Shown: positions 29,387 to 38,644, numbered from the stretch's first letter. The stretch: DNA of 64,000 nucleotides from Bacteroides oleiciplenus YIT 12058 (GCF_000315485.1 NZ_JH992941.1:1206107-1270106); one strand, 5' to 3'. Numbers and translations are program-made. Notes: generated by a model from the sequence alone, not told the origin.

Positions 29387-32300
29387 TTAGAAAGTTAATT
29401 GTATGCCGGCGAAGTATTCGCGTTGGCTCCAGAAGGTACCTGTGAAGTCGTAAAAGCGTCCGTCTACACCACGGTCGAGGGTAGAGCCGCCGTTAGGTAC
29501 TTGGGGATCGAACATGGAATAGCTGGTGATGGTGAACGGGTTCTTGATACCGACGTAGATGCGTAGATGGTCCACCGTCACCTTTTGCATCAACTGTTTG
29601 GGAAATGTGTAGCCAAGGGTGATGTTGTTGCAGCGGATGTACGAAGCATTTTCTACAAAGTAGTCGCTGGCACGCATGGAGTTCTGGTTGGGATCACCGT
29701 ATACGATGCGTGGTATGCTGGTATTGGTGTTCTTGGGTAAGGTGATGGTTTCACCACCGCGAGTGGTAAAGGTAACGTCCTCGGCACGGAATGCATTTTT
29801 AATATCGGCCAACTGGTTGTGCAGGGCTTTACCGTGTAGAAGAGTCTGCTTGAAGTTGTTGTATGTGTCGATACCCAAGTCGCCTTGCAACAGCATGGAG
29901 AAGTCGAATCCTTTATAACCCAATGAGACGTTCAAGCCTACGGACAGGTCGGGAATGGACGAGCCGATGCAAGTCTTGTCATCTTCGTCTATCTTGCCAT
30001 TGCCGTCGCGGTCAATGTACTTCAAATCTCCGGCAGCGGCAGACGGTTGCAGGCGTTCGCCCTTGCTGTTGGTATAGGCAGCCGCTTCGGCATCGGTCTG
30101 GAACAGTCCGTCTGTTTGCAGTCCCCAGAATTGGGCAACGGGATAACCTACTCTGGTGCGGGTGACGTTGGTGCCGCCTAATGTGAGGTATCCACCTGTC
30201 AGTACGTCCAGCGGGCCCATGTCGTTCACCTTATTGCGATAGAATGAAAGGTTGGGGGAGATGGAATACGTGAAGTCACCTTTCTGGTCGCGCCAGGTGG
30301 CAGCCAGTTCAAGTCCCCAGTTGGTCATGCTGCCCACATTCTGCATGACAGAGGTGGATATGCCTACCGAATAAGGCAGGTTTACGTTGAGCAACATGTC
30401 GGACACTTTGCGGTTATAATAATCGAAAGTGACGCTCAAGCGATTGTCGAATGTAGTCAAGTCGAAACCTACACCCATATCCCGGGTTTTCTCCCAGCTC
30501 AGATTGCGGTTGGCGATTGACGACGGGCGGGGGGCGGGAACGGCAGTGTCGCCCATATTGAGTGATTGCGGACCAAACGAATAGGTGAAGCCGGATACGC
30601 TTACTGTAGATTGGTATGCATAGTTACCCACTCCGATGGAGCTACCGATCCAACCCAACGTAGCACGCAGTTTCAGGTCGTTCAGCCATGATGAGGTATG
30701 CTCTTTCATCCATGACTCTTCGCTGACACGCCAGCCCACAGAGAAGGAGGGAAAGTATCCCCAACGGTTGCCGGGTGCGAACTTCGAACTCTCATCGGCA
30801 CGGAAGTTGGCGGTAAACATATACTTGCCCGCATAGTTGTACATCACGCGTGCCAGGACGGAATAGTAGGCCTCATCGGAGCGGCTTCCGCTACCGGTTA
30901 CGTTGTCCTGGAATACTTGCGCTACACCGAAGTCAGTCTGTTCCTGGCTGCGTCCGGAGAAGGAAGAATCGTTGGAACTGTATCGTTCGGACACAAGACC
31001 TATCACACCTGACAGGGAGTGCATTCCGAATGATTTATTGTAGTTGAGCAAGCCTTCTACCTGTTGGCGCCAGTTGCGATTACTGCTGGTTTCCAGTAGA
31101 TTGTAGTTCTGTACGCCACCACCACCGCCGCTATCCAGCGTAAAGCGCGGGCGGAAGTGTTCGTAGAAGTCGCTGTAGAACGAATAGTTGTAATTCACCT
31201 TAAAGTTCAGCCAGTCGAATATCTGGATTTGCGTGTATACATTGGCCTGGCCCGACCAGTATCTTCTCCGGTTGCGGTCTTCGTTGATGAAAAAAGCCTG
31301 GTTAGGAATATCAATGCCATCGTCGTGGTCGCCCATTGCATTGTAGTATCCGTTGTTTATATCGTTATAAGCCGGGTCGCGCACCGGGATATTGGGTACG
31401 GATTGCAGTATGTTCTGTAGCGAACCGGTGGCTGTGCCTTTGCTGCTGTTGTGATTCACACGGATACGTCCGCCGTAGGTGAGACGCCCATAAGTACCTT
31501 CCATGTTGGCAAAGATGTTCTGCCCCTCACTGCCGCGTTCCACTCCCTGGCGTTGGTCGGAGGTATAAGTGGCGCCAAAATTGTAATTGAGCAGTTTAGA
31601 TGCACCGCTCACCGAGAGGTCGTATTTCTGATATACATTGTCGAAGAAAAATTCATCCCACCAGTCGGTGTCATATTCCTGCTGGCTGGGCTTGGCATTG
31701 CGTGCGGGCACAAGGTCAGCCCAACTGCCGTCGGCCCTGGCTTCGGGAGTGGCGGCGTTGTAGTACAGTTCGTTGGCATATACGGCGTAATCATAAGAGT
31801 TGAGCATCTTTAGCTTCTTCTGTTGGGTGCCGGTGCCCACATAGGCATTGAAGCTGATGCGGGGCGCACCTTCTTTTCCGCGTTTCGTGGTGACGACAAT
31901 GACGCCGTTGGCACCACGCACACCGTAGATGGCGGCCGATGCGGCATCTTTCAGCACTTGGATGCTGGCTATTTCATCGTCGTTGGGCACATCACTGGCT
32001 GAACCGATGATGCCGTCTATTACCCAAAGCGGGTCGGTGTTTCCGGTGATGGAGCTTGTACCGCGAATACGGATTTTACCGCCCGAAACGTTGACTCCCG
32101 CCACATTTCCTTGCAGTGCATTTTCTATCCCACCGGGTGCTTTCAGTACTTCCGTGGGGTTCAGGGTGGAGATGGCCGAGGTCAGGTCGGCCTTTTTCTG
32201 CGTGCCGTAGCCCACTACGACAACTTCTTCGATGGTTTTGCTGTCTTCTTCCATCCGGACATTAAGGAAAGTCTGGTCCTTGACTTCAATTTCTTGGGAG

Positions 32301-32569
32301 AGATATCCCACGTACGTGAAAAGTAATGTCGTATTGGGGGAAACCTGTAGTGTGAAGTTTCCGTCCAGGTCCGTAATGACTCCGTTGGTAGTTCCTTTTT
32401 CCAGAATGTTGACGCCGATTACCGATTCACCGGTCATGTCAACTACTTTTCCTTTAATTGTTTTACTCTGTGCAGAGAGTGAGAGAGAACAAAGAGTGGC
32501 GCATAACGTGAATAATATGCGTCGTGTCCTTACTTTTTTGACATTTAAAAAAAAGTTTTTCATAAGCAT
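29387..32569 (-). CDS. SusC-type TonB-dependent receptor of the GH43/GH3 locus
   Basis: Oligosaccharide importer of the outer membrane, 1060 residues. The start may be 32569 or the Met at 32563. Signal sequence up to SLSAQ, then a carboxypeptidase-regulatory-like domain (IKGKVVDMTGESVIGVNIL), the linker EEVVVVGYGTQKKADLTSA, the plug (DPLWVIDGI, KDAASAAIYGVRGANGVI) and a barrel ending in FAGIQLTF. It is the first gene of the minus-strand operon that runs to the HTCS gene. The -7 box at 32638-32645 without a good -33 fits HTCS-dependent activation. Confidence 0.96.
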   Translation of the reverse strand: MLMKNFFLNVKKVRTRRILFTLCATLCSLSLSAQSKTIKGKVVDMTGESVIGVNILEKGTTNGVITDLDGNFTLQVSPNTTLLFTYVGYLSQEIEVKDQTFLNVRMEEDSKTIEEVVVVGYGTQKKADLTSAISTLNPTEVLKAPGGIENALQGNVAGVNVSGGKIRIRGTSSITGNTDPLWVIDGIIGSASDVPNDDEIASIQVLKDAASAAIYGVRGANGVIVVTTKRGKEGAPRISFNAYVGTGTQQKKLKMLNSYDYAVYANELYYNAATPEARADGSWADLVPARNAKPSQQEYDTDWWDEFFFDNVYQKYDLSVSGASKLLNYNFGATYTSDQRQGVERGSEGQNIFANMEGTYGRLTYGGRIRVNHNSSKGTATGSLQNILQSVPNIPVRDPAYNDINNGYYNAMGDHDDGIDIPNQAFFINEDRNRRRYWSGQANVYTQIQIFDWLNFKVNYNYSFYSDFYEHFRPRFTLDSGGGGGVQNYNLLETSSNRNWRQQVEGLLNYNKSFGMHSLSGVIGLVSERYSSNDSSFSGRSQEQTDFGVAQVFQDNVTGSGSRSDEAYYSVLARVMYNYAGKYMFTANFRADESSKFAPGNRWGYFPSFSVGWRVSEESWMKEHTSSWLNDLKLRATLGWIGSSIGVGNYAYQSTVSVSGFTYSFGPQSLNMGDTAVPAPRPSSIANRNLSWEKTRDMGVGFDLTTFDNRLSVTFDYYNRKVSDMLLNVNLPYSVGISTSVMQNVGSMTNWGLELAATWRDQKGDFTYSISPNLSFYRNKVNDMGPLDVLTGGYLTLGGTNVTRTRVGYPVAQFWGLQTDGLFQTDAEAAAYTNSKGERLQPSAAAGDLKYIDRDGNGKIDEDDKTCIGSSIPDLSVGLNVSLGYKGFDFSMLLQGDLGIDTYNNFKQTLLHGKALHNQLADIKNAFRAEDVTFTTRGGETITLPKNTNTSIPRIVYGDPNQNSMRASDYFVENASYIRCNNITLGYTFPKQLMQKVTVDHLRIYVGIKNPFTITSYSMFDPQVPNGGSTLDRGVDGRFYDFTGTFWSQREYFAGIQLTF

Positions 32570-32637
32570 TAAGATTAAATGTTTGTATTAGATCCGGCAA
32601 GCTGATCTATCCGGAATGCTCAATCGGTTGCCGTACG

Positions 32638-32645
32638 CAAAGCTA
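32638..32645 (-). promoter_or_regulatory. -7 box (TAGCTTTG) of the SusC operon
   Basis: CAAAGCTA on the plus strand reads TAGCTTTG toward SusC, about 70 bp upstream of its start. No TTTG occurs 20 nt before it, as expected if the HTCS regulator is needed. Confidence 0.55.
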
Positions 32646-32727
32646 TCCGGTAGCTGTCTTTTAGGAGATTCTTATTTTGTTTTTGGAGAGGATTTTTCTT
32701 GGTTTTAAGATAAATCCACTTGATGGA

Positions 32728-32774
32728 AAGAAAAATCCCCCTTCTCTTCCGGTCATCCGGGAAGAAAAGGGGGA
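32728..32774 (-). terminator. Strong terminator ending the small gene at 33001-33396
   Basis: On the minus strand a long stem pairs CCCCCTTTTCTTCC with GGAAGAGAAGGGGG, followed by ATTTTTCTTT. It insulates the SusC operon from the gene upstream. Confidence 0.85.
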
Positions 32775-32827
32775 ACTATGGATTATAGTATGAAGTTGTT
32801 GAGGCAGCAGACGTCATCTTTTGCTGC

Positions 32828-32937
32828 CGTATTGCCAATCTTTTGCCACCGCATTGGCAAACTTTTGCCATCGCAGTGGCAAGACTTTGCCAAGCCTATG
32901 GCAAGACTTTGCCACAGCTTTGGCAAGATGTTGGCAA
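32828..32937. repeat. 22-bp-period array, five units, each a small hairpin (TGGCAAA..TTTGCCA)
   Basis: Units start at 32828, 32850, 32872, 32894 and 32916, exactly 22 bp apart. Most have the form TTGGCAAnnTTTGCCA, so each can fold by itself and neighbours can also pair with each other. It lies downstream of the gene at 33001, before that gene's terminator, and would be transcribed as part of its 3' UTR. Confidence 0.9.
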
Positions 32938-33000
32938 AGTATCGGCTGCGATTATATCATTCAGAGGGTATCGCTCTGCCAGAGTTTGGGCTGGAGATGG

Positions 33001-33396
33001 TTATTCGTTCGCCTCCAGCATATCAATCAACTGCACCCGCTGGATGGAGAAGCTATTGCTGTTCTTCTGCACATACCTGAGCAAATCGAGCCCGTCCTGG
33101 CGGAGTTTGGACTTCCGCAGAAGGTCGTCGTCGTCCATCTCGTCCGAAATCTTCAGCATGGTCATGGCGGCAAGCTCCGCCTTTCCCATTTCATTGGGGT
33201 CGCCTTTATACCGGTCAATCAACTCCTCGGTGTTCATACTCAGTAGTTGGTCCGAAGGAAATCCAAGAATCTGCCGGGTCAGGTCGTCATACTCTACCCA
33301 CTCGCTCCAACGGTACTTCTTCTTCCGGAGCAGGGCGTTCACTATTAAAGAAACGATTTCTTGAATCATTCGTATCAGGTAATCTTGCTTAATCAT
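33001..33396 (-). CDS. Conserved small protein of unknown function (possibly DUF6483)
   Basis: A 131-residue cytoplasmic protein, helical, with the N-terminus MIKQDYLIRMIQEIVSLIVNALL, basic RKKKYRWSEW, and a helix-rich C-terminal half (MGKAELAAMTMLKISDEMDDDDLL). The N-terminal pattern resembles a small conserved family in gut Firmicutes and Bacteroidota (DUF6483-like); I am not certain. Its 3' UTR contains a 22-bp hairpin array and a terminator. A TAACTTTG box on the minus strand at 33444-33451 is a plausible promoter. No function can be given. Confidence 0.7.
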   Translation of the reverse strand: MIKQDYLIRMIQEIVSLIVNALLRKKKYRWSEWVEYDDLTRQILGFPSDQLLSMNTEELIDRYKGDPNEMGKAELAAMTMLKISDEMDDDDLLRKSKLRQDGLDLLRYVQKNSNSFSIQRVQLIDMLEANE

Positions 33397-33482
33397 AATT
33401 CTTTGTTTTTAGTATGTTAGTGGAAAAGTTTGCGAACAGATTACAAAGTTAGTGATATTTTTAAGATATCGCTGAAAATCTT

Positions 33483-33490
33483 TACCTTTG
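33483..33490 (+). promoter_or_regulatory. -7 box (TACCTTTG) of the LOG/DUF4271/hemD genes
   Basis: This exact consensus box lies 33 bp before the LOG-family start codon. It is divergent from the box at 33444-33451 on the other strand. Confidence 0.6.
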
Positions 33491-33523
33491 CACTCATTAC
33501 TAATATAAGGTACAGCAATTTCC

Positions 33524-34111
33524 ATGAATAAGATAACTTCCGTATGCGTATATTGTGCTTCGAGCACCAAGATAGATTCCGCTTATTTTGAAGATGCCCG
33601 CGAACTGGGCACTTTGCTGGGGCAACGCCACATTCGCCTGATAAACGGTGCGGGCGGCATCGGCCTGATGAGCGCCACTGCCGACGCCGTGCTGGCTGCG
33701 GGCGGAGAAGTGACCGGTGTCATCCCCCGCTTCATGGTGGAGCAAGGCTGGCACCACAAGGGATTGACGGAAATGATAGAAGTGGACGATATGCACCAGC
33801 GCAAACAGAAGATGGCGGCTTTGAGTGATGCCGTCATCGCCCTGCCCGGTGGATGCGGCACGCTGGAAGAGCTGCTGGAAATCATCACCTGGAAACAGTT
33901 GGGCCTCTACCTCAACCCCATTGTCATCCTCAATACCCGTGGTTACTTCGACCCCTTGCTTGAGATGATGCAGAGTGCCATGGACGAGAACTTCATGCGT
34001 CGGCAACACGGAGACATCTGGCACGTGGCGCAGACGCCGCAGGAGGCCATCGATCTGATACACAGCACCCCCATTTGGGACAGTTCCATACGTAAGTTCG
34101 CGGCCATATGA
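33524..34111 (+). CDS. LOG-family protein (TIGR00730), nucleotide phosphoribohydrolase
   Basis: A 195-residue Rossmann-fold enzyme of the lysine-decarboxylase-like/LOG family, which removes ribose 5-phosphate from nucleoside monophosphates; plant members activate cytokinins. The family motifs are seen: SVCVYCASS at the N-terminus, GAGGIGLMSATADAVLAAGG at about 43-62, RKQKMAALSDAVIALPGG and the signature PGGCGTLEEL at about 108-117. The next gene overlaps it by 4 bp (ATGA), so they are co-translated. The bacterial role is usually nucleotide turnover. Confidence 0.92.
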   Translation: MNKITSVCVYCASSTKIDSAYFEDARELGTLLGQRHIRLINGAGGIGLMSATADAVLAAGGEVTGVIPRFMVEQGWHHKGLTEMIEVDDMHQRKQKMAALSDAVIALPGGCGTLEELLEIITWKQLGLYLNPIVILNTRGYFDPLLEMMQSAMDENFMRRQHGDIWHVAQTPQEAIDLIHSTPIWDSSIRKFAAI

Positions 34112-34836
34112 TTAGCTTGTTGTTGACATGGGCAACGGGCTTCGAGGGGATACCTATTCCTTACTCCCCCAAGTTGGACGACGGGGTCACCATACTCCTG
34201 TTGTGTTGTTTCTTCATGTCTGCCTATGTACTGTCCCGCAGCCGCAAGTTTCTGGTGCAACTGGCAAAGGACTTCCTGCTCAATCGTGAGCGTACCAGCA
34301 TCTTTGCCGCCACCACGGCCACGGATATGCGCTACATGTTGCTGCTCATCTTGCAGACTTGTGTACTGATTTCCGTCTGCACCTTCAATTACTTCGTAGA
34401 TGTCCGGCCGGAACTGGGCGAATGCATACCTCCTTACGTCCTGCTTGGAGCGTATCTCGCGGTGTGTTTGCTCTATCTTTTCCTGAAGTGGGTGACTTAT
34501 TCTTTCCTGGGTTGGATTTTTTTTGACGCAAGCCGCACCAGCCTCTGGATGGAGTCCTATTCTACGCTACTCTATTACCTCGGATTTGCCCTTTTCCCCT
34601 TCGCTTTGTTCCTTGTTTACTTTGATTTAAGTTTGTTATCAACTGTGATAATTGGTTTATTTCTGGCGTTTTTTACTAAAATATTGATGTTTTATAAGTG
34701 GATAAAGCTTTTTTGTGGTGATTTATATGGCATTTTGCTTTTAATTTTGTACTTTTGTGCCCTTGAAATCATACCCTGTTTTATCATGTATCAGGGTGTG
34801 TTACAACTAAATGATTATTTGATAATAAAATTTTAG
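34108..34836 (+). CDS. DUF4271 integral membrane protein
   Basis: A 242-residue inner-membrane protein with about six hydrophobic helices (ILLLCCFFMSAYVLS, MLLLILQTCVLISVCTFNYF, YVLLGAYLAVCLLYLFLKWV, YYLGFALFPFALFLVYF, STVIIGLFLAFFTKIL, ILLLILYFCALEII). The family lies upstream of hemD across Bacteroidota. Its function is unknown. It overlaps the LOG gene by 4 bp and ends 4 bp before hemD. The last third is clearly more AT-rich than the first. Confidence 0.85.
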   Translation: MISLLLTWATGFEGIPIPYSPKLDDGVTILLLCCFFMSAYVLSRSRKFLVQLAKDFLLNRERTSIFAATTATDMRYMLLLILQTCVLISVCTFNYFVDVRPELGECIPPYVLLGAYLAVCLLYLFLKWVTYSFLGWIFFDASRTSLWMESYSTLLYYLGFALFPFALFLVYFDLSLLSTVIIGLFLAFFTKILMFYKWIKLFCGDLYGILLLILYFCALEIIPCFIMYQGVLQLNDYLIIKF

Positions 34837-34840
34837 GACG

Positions 34841-35593
34841 TTGAAAATTAAGAAAGTACTTGTGTCGCAGCCGAAACCGGCATCAGAGAAATCTCCTTAC
34901 TACGACATCGCAGAGAAGTACGGCGTGAAAATCGATTTTCGCCCGTTCATTAAGGTGGAAAGTGTGTCTGCCAAAGAGTTCAGACAGCAGAAAATTTCTA
35001 TTCTGGACTACACCGCAGTCATTTTTACATCGCGTCATGCTATTGACCATTTCTTCCACCTGTGTACAGAATTGCGTGTGACCATACCGGAAACTATGAA
35101 GTATTTCTGTGTAACGGAAGCCGTTGCCTTGTACATCCAGAAGTATGTTCAGTACCGTAAGCGTAAGATCTTCTTTGGAAATACGGGAAAGTTTGAAGAC
35201 TTGTTGACTTCCATCACCAAGCATAAGACTGAGAAGTATTTGGTCCCGATGTCTGATGTGCACACAGATGAGATCAAGAATCTCTTGGAAAAAAACAAGA
35301 TACAGCATGCGGAAGCTGTCATGTATCGTACAGTAAGTAACGACTTTACTTCAGAAGAAGAGTTTGACTATGACATGCTGGTGTTCTTTAGCCCGGCGGG
35401 AGTGACTTCTTTGAAGAAGAATTTCCCCGATTTCCAACAAAAGGAAATCAAGATTGGTACGTTTGGTTCCACTACCGCGCAAGCAGTGCGTGATGCCGGA
35501 CTACGTCTTGACTTGGAAGCTCCCAGTGTACAGGCTCCGTCTATGACGGCAGCGCTGGATATGTTCATTAAGGAGAACAATAAAGGAAAGTGA
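34841..35593 (+). CDS. hemD: Uroporphyrinogen-III synthase
   Basis: Closes and isomerises hydroxymethylbilane to uroporphyrinogen III in haem/corrin synthesis. The 250-residue length fits. Recognisable parts are KKVLVSQPKPASEKSPYYDIAEKYG at the start (two-domain HEM4 fold), YTAVIFTSRHAIDHFF, FCVTEAVALYIQKY, and DMLVFFSPAGVTSLKK with KIGTFGSTTAQAVRDAG in the second half. No ATG fits the start; TTG at 34841, four bases after the DUF4271 stop, is the best choice. A nested inverted-repeat element follows the stop immediately. Confidence 0.88.
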   Translation: MKIKKVLVSQPKPASEKSPYYDIAEKYGVKIDFRPFIKVESVSAKEFRQQKISILDYTAVIFTSRHAIDHFFHLCTELRVTIPETMKYFCVTEAVALYIQKYVQYRKRKIFFGNTGKFEDLLTSITKHKTEKYLVPMSDVHTDEIKNLLEKNKIQHAEAVMYRTVSNDFTSEEEFDYDMLVFFSPAGVTSLKKNFPDFQQKEIKIGTFGSTTAQAVRDAGLRLDLEAPSVQAPSMTAALDMFIKENNKGK

Positions 35594-35599
35594 GAATAG

Positions 35600-35774
35600 A
35601 GTTATCAGTTATTAAGTTATTAGTTATTTGCTAATGGCTTGGTGACGATAACTTTAAAGCTATAGATTACGAGCTACAAGTGGTTGTGCTTTTATGCCCC
35701 AAACATTTGTAGCTCGTAATTTATTATTTCTCCATCTACAGTAAATAACTGATAACTAAATAACTAATAACTGA
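35600..35774. repeat. Heptamer palindromic element, copy 1 (GTTATTA type, nested)
   Basis: The left arm is tandem GTTATCA/GTTATTA units (35600-35629) and the right arm its complement with AAATAAC, TGATAAC and TAATAAC units (35743-35774). A second perfect 14-bp stem is nested inside: ATTACGAGCTACAA (35666-35679) with its complement (35707-35720). It fills the gap between hemD and rnpA, beginning 6 bp after the hemD stop. Confidence 0.85.
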
Positions 35775-35780
35775 CCCATC

Positions 35781-36164
35781 ATGCCCAATACCCTGTGCAA
35801 GTCCGAACGACTGGACAAGAAGAAAGTTATCGAGAAGATGTTTGCGGGTGGTTCCCATTCATTTTCCGTCTTCCCTCTGCGCGTGGTGTATCTGCCGGTA
35901 GAAGGATTGGAAGCGCCTGTTTCCATTCTTGTCAGTGTGTCGAAACGCCGCTTTAAGCGGGCGGTGAAGCGCAATCGCGTGAAACGCCAGATACGTGAGG
36001 CGTACCGTAAAAATAAGCATGAACTGTTGCAGGCACTTCAGGATAAAGAACAGCAGTTTGCTGTGGCTTTCATCTACCTTTCCGACCGTCTGACCGACTC
36101 GGTAGTAATAGAAGAGCGGATGAAGACTGCGCTGGCACGTATCAGGGAGCAGGTATCCTTATGA
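35781..36164 (+). CDS. rnpA: Ribonuclease P protein component
   Basis: Protein subunit that helps the RNase P RNA mature tRNA 5' ends. The 127-residue protein has the family core: [20 protein letters not shown] at the N-terminus, [26 protein letters not shown] (shown as one basic helix, the RNR signature, about residues 54-78) and FIYLSDRL near the end. It overlaps yidD by 4 bp, the widely conserved rnpA-yidD pair. Confidence 0.95.
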   Translation: MPNTLCKSERLDKKKVIEKMFAGGSHSFSVFPLRVVYLPVEGLEAPVSILVSVSKRRFKRAVKRNRVKRQIREAYRKNKHELLQALQDKEQQFAVAFIYLSDRLTDSVVIEERMKTALARIREQVSL

Positions 36165-36382
36165 AAAAGCTGCTTTCATATCTGTTGTTACTTCCCATCT
36201 ATTTTTATCAGAAGTGCATTTCGCCCCTGACTTCTCCCTCATGCCGTTTCACTCCCACTTGTTCGCAATATGCCGTTGAGGCGATAAAGAAACACGGACC
36301 TTTCAAAGGGTTATATTTGGCAATCAGACGCATATTGCGTTGTCATCCCTGGGGAGGTTCCGGATACGACCCCGTTCCATGA
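36161..36382 (+). CDS. yidD: Membrane protein insertion efficiency factor
   Basis: A 73-residue membrane-associated protein that assists YidC-dependent insertion. The family fingerprint is complete: [27 protein letters not shown], given as YQKCISPL and [11 protein letters not shown], then [20 protein letters not shown] and the GGSGYDPVP tail. It overlaps both rnpA and the TatD-like gene by 4 bp. Confidence 0.96.
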   Translation: MKKLLSYLLLLPIYFYQKCISPLTSPSCRFTPTCSQYAVEAIKKHGPFKGLYLAIRRILRCHPWGGSGYDPVP

Positions 36383-37038
36383 GAATTCCTGTTGACATAC
36401 ATACGCACCAACAGCCGCAAGTGCCCGGAGAGGCAATTGTGAACTGTTTCCCCGAAACATTTGTTCCGCAAGCAGAAGGTTGGTATTCGGTGGGGATACA
36501 TCCGTGGTACATCACTTCATCGGTTGCTTCTGCCGTTGGTTTTGTTCTGAACAACAGGACAATGCATTTTGAGGAACTGTTGCGACATCCCCGGGTGCTT
36601 GCAGTGGGCGAGGCAGGACTGGATAAACTGGCTGAGGCCCCTTTGACTTTACAGATGGAAGTTTTCGAATATCAGGCGCGTCTGGCAGAAGAAGTAGATA
36701 AGCCGTTGATTATTCATCTGGTGAGAGCTGTGGACGAACTCCTGAAACTGAAACTGAAGATACGCCCGGTGAAGCCGTGGATTATTCACGGCTTCCGTGG
36801 AAAAGCAGCTCTGGCGGAAGAATACCTCCGGCATGGTTTCTACCTCTCTTTTGGTGAAAAATATCAGGAAGAGGCGCTGCGCATAGTACCGCCGAAAAGG
36901 CTGTTTATAGAGACGGATGAGAGTACGACACCTGTTGGTTTGCTTTATGAACGGGCGGCTGAAATCCGTGAAATTCCCCTTGAGGAACTCAGAGAGACGA
37001 TTAGGCGGAATGTAGGCGAAATCTTTTTTAGGCAATAA
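36379..37038 (+). CDS. TatD-family metal-dependent hydrolase
   Basis: A 219-residue TIM-barrel hydrolase of the TatD DNase family. The start at 36379 ([11 protein letters not shown]) overlaps the yidD stop in an ATGA, and the HxH metal motif follows at once. Other metal-site parts are [13 protein letters not shown] [27 protein letters not shown] and the late Asp in LFIETDES. It is shorter than typical TatD (about 260). Likely a nuclease or housekeeping phosphoesterase; the substrate is not known. Confidence 0.9.
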   Translation: MRIPVDIHTHQQPQVPGEAIVNCFPETFVPQAEGWYSVGIHPWYITSSVASAVGFVLNNRTMHFEELLRHPRVLAVGEAGLDKLAEAPLTLQMEVFEYQARLAEEVDKPLIIHLVRAVDELLKLKLKIRPVKPWIIHGFRGKAALAEEYLRHGFYLSFGEKYQEEALRIVPPKRLFIETDESTTPVGLLYERAAEIREIPLEELRETIRRNVGEIFFRQ

Positions 37039-37040
37039 GA

Positions 37041-37072
37041 GTTGTATGTTCAGATAAAGAGTCGTACTTTTG
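37041..37072 (+). promoter_or_regulatory. tyrS promoter
   Basis: GTTG at 37041-37044 and TACTTTTG at 37065-37072 are separated by exactly 20 nt, the Bacteroides layout. The start codon is 43 bp downstream. Confidence 0.7.
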
Positions 37073-37114
37073 CAATTACAAAGTATATCAAATATTTAAA
37101 TAGTTAATCATTCG

Positions 37115-38407
37115 ATGAATTTTGTAGAAGAATTGAGATGGCGTGGCATGCTCCACGATATGATGCCTGGCACGGAAGAACTTCTGGCTAAGGAACAAGT
37201 GACCGCATATATCGGTTTTGACCCTACGGCGGACTCATTGCACATCGGACACCTTTGTAGCGTAATGATACTGCGTCATTTCCAACGTTGCGGACACAAG
37301 CCAATGGCGCTGATTGGCGGTGCTACGGGTATGATTGGTGACCCTTCCGGTAAGTCGGCAGAACGCAATCTGCTCACAGAGGAGATCCTTCAACGCAATC
37401 TGGAAGGCATGAAGAAACAGTTGAGCAAGTTCCTGGATTTCGAATCCGATGCTCCTAACCGCGCCGAACTTGTGAACAACTACGACTGGATGAAGAACTT
37501 CACCTTTCTGGACTTTGCCCGCGAAGTAGGCAAACACATCACTGTAAACTATATGATGTCAAAGGATTCGGTGAAGAAGCGCCTGAATGGTGAGGCTCGT
37601 GACGGTTTGTCTTTCACGGAGTTCACTTATCAGTTGTTGCAAGGCTACGACTTCCTGCATCTGTACGAAACCAAAGGTTGCAAATTGCAAATGGGTGGTT
37701 CCGACCAGTGGGGTAACATCACAACGGGTTCCGAATTGGTACGTCGCACAAATGGCGGTGAGGTATTTGCACTGACCAGTCCGCTGATTACAAAGGCTGA
37801 CGGTGGTAAGTTCGGCAAGACTGAGTCTGGTAATATCTGGCTTGACCCCCGTTATACTTCTCCCTATAAGTTCTATCAGTTCTGGTTGAATGTGAGCGAT
37901 GCTGACGCGGCACGTTACATCAAGATATTCACTTCCCTGTCAAGAGAGGAAATCGAAGCCCTGACGGCTGAACACGAGGCTGCACCGCACTTGCGTGTGC
38001 TTCAGAAGCGTCTGGCAAAAGAGGTGACCATCATGGTTCACTCTGAAGAAGATTACAATGCAGCGGTAGATGCATCTAACATCCTGTTCGGTAATGCCAC
38101 TTCCGATGCTTTGAAGAAGTTGGATGAAGACACTCTGTTGGCTGTATTCGAAGGTGTTCCCCAGTTCGAAGTATCTAAGGGCGTTGTAGCTGCCGGTGTG
38201 AAAGCTGTTGACTTGTTTACTGAAAATGCGGCTGTCTTCGCTTCTAAAGGCGAGATGCGTAAATTGGTGCAAGGCGGTGGTGTTTCTCTCAACAAAGAGA
38301 AGCTGGAAGCCTTTGACCAAGTGATTACCTCTGCTGACCTTTTGGACGAAAAGTACCTGCTTGTGCAGCGTGGAAAGAAGAATTACTACCTGATTATAGC
38401 TAAATAA
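37115..38407 (+). CDS. tyrS: Tyrosyl-tRNA synthetase
   Basis: Charges tRNA-Tyr in the cytoplasm. The 430-residue class I synthetase has the HIGH motif as DSLHIGHLC at about residues 44-52, the tyrosine site [29 protein letters not shown], and the KMSKS-equivalent KFGKT at about 232-236. The C-terminal S4-like RNA-binding domain is present ([13 protein letters not shown] ... [13 protein letters not shown]). It has its own promoter and ends in a hairpin that overlaps the promoter of tRNA-Gln. Confidence 0.98.
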   Translation: MNFVEELRWRGMLHDMMPGTEELLAKEQVTAYIGFDPTADSLHIGHLCSVMILRHFQRCGHKPMALIGGATGMIGDPSGKSAERNLLTEEILQRNLEGMKKQLSKFLDFESDAPNRAELVNNYDWMKNFTFLDFAREVGKHITVNYMMSKDSVKKRLNGEARDGLSFTEFTYQLLQGYDFLHLYETKGCKLQMGGSDQWGNITTGSELVRRTNGGEVFALTSPLITKADGGKFGKTESGNIWLDPRYTSPYKFYQFWLNVSDADAARYIKIFTSLSREEIEALTAEHEAAPHLRVLQKRLAKEVTIMVHSEEDYNAAVDASNILFGNATSDALKKLDEDTLLAVFEGVPQFEVSKGVVAAGVKAVDLFTENAAVFASKGEMRKLVQGGGVSLNKEKLEAFDQVITSADLLDEKYLLVQRGKKNYYLIIAK

Positions 38408-38435
38408 AAGGCTAATTAGTAGCAAATATGAAAAA

Positions 38436-38466
38436 ATGCCTCGGAATATTTGGATATTTCGAGGCA
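38436..38466 (+). terminator. Hairpin after tyrS, overlapping the tRNA-Gln promoter
   Basis: ATGCCTCGGAATAT pairs with ATTTCGAGGCAT around a short loop. The -33 TTTG of the next promoter (38449-38452) lies in the loop region, so one hairpin ends tyrS inside the promoter of the tRNA. Confidence 0.65.
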
Positions 38467-38480
38467 TAATTCTATCTTTG
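38449..38480 (+). promoter_or_regulatory. tRNA-Gln promoter
   Basis: TTTG (38449-38452) and TATCTTTG (38473-38480) are 20 nt apart. This is the best consensus promoter on the plus strand of the window. Confidence 0.85.
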
Positions 38481-38511
38481 CACCGCTTTTTAACAGAAAG
38501 CACATTGAGTT

Positions 38512-38582
38512 TGTCCTATGGTGTAATGGTAGCACAACAGTTTTTGGTTCTGTTTGTCTAAGTTCGAATCTTGGTAGGACAA
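38512..38582 (+). tRNA. tRNA-Gln (anticodon TTG)
   Basis: The acceptor arm TGTCCTA pairs with TAGGACA. The anticodon loop TTTTGGT places TTG at positions 34-36, which reads CAA (Gln). The T arm has GTTCGAATC. CCA is not encoded. The product is 71 nt. One T-T mismatch closes the anticodon stem, which is common for tRNA-Gln. It has its own consensus promoter upstream and a terminator downstream. Confidence 0.95.
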
Positions 38583-38607
38583 CAACTTCACCCTTATTTA
38601 AAGGTAG

Positions 38608-38644
38608 AAGCCCTCTAAAATGGTTAGTTTTAGAGGGCTTTTTG
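38608..38644 (+). terminator. Strong terminator after tRNA-Gln
   Basis: AAGCCCTCTAAAA pairs perfectly with TTTTAGAGGGCTT across a 7-nt loop, followed by TTT. Confidence 0.9.

Larger units (their letters stand above)
32570..33000. other. 431-bp intergenic region between SusC and a small gene
   Basis: From left to right it holds the SusC leader and -7 box, the terminator of the small gene on the right, and a five-unit 22-bp array, each listed separately. CTATCCGG occurs twice, at 32607-32614 and 32643-32650, on either side of the predicted start site. No gene is seen. Confidence 0.6.

Noticed and set aside
32828..32937. tRNA-like or CRISPR-like repeats
   Set aside because: The repeats have no spacers and no tRNA arms; each unit is a small hairpin.
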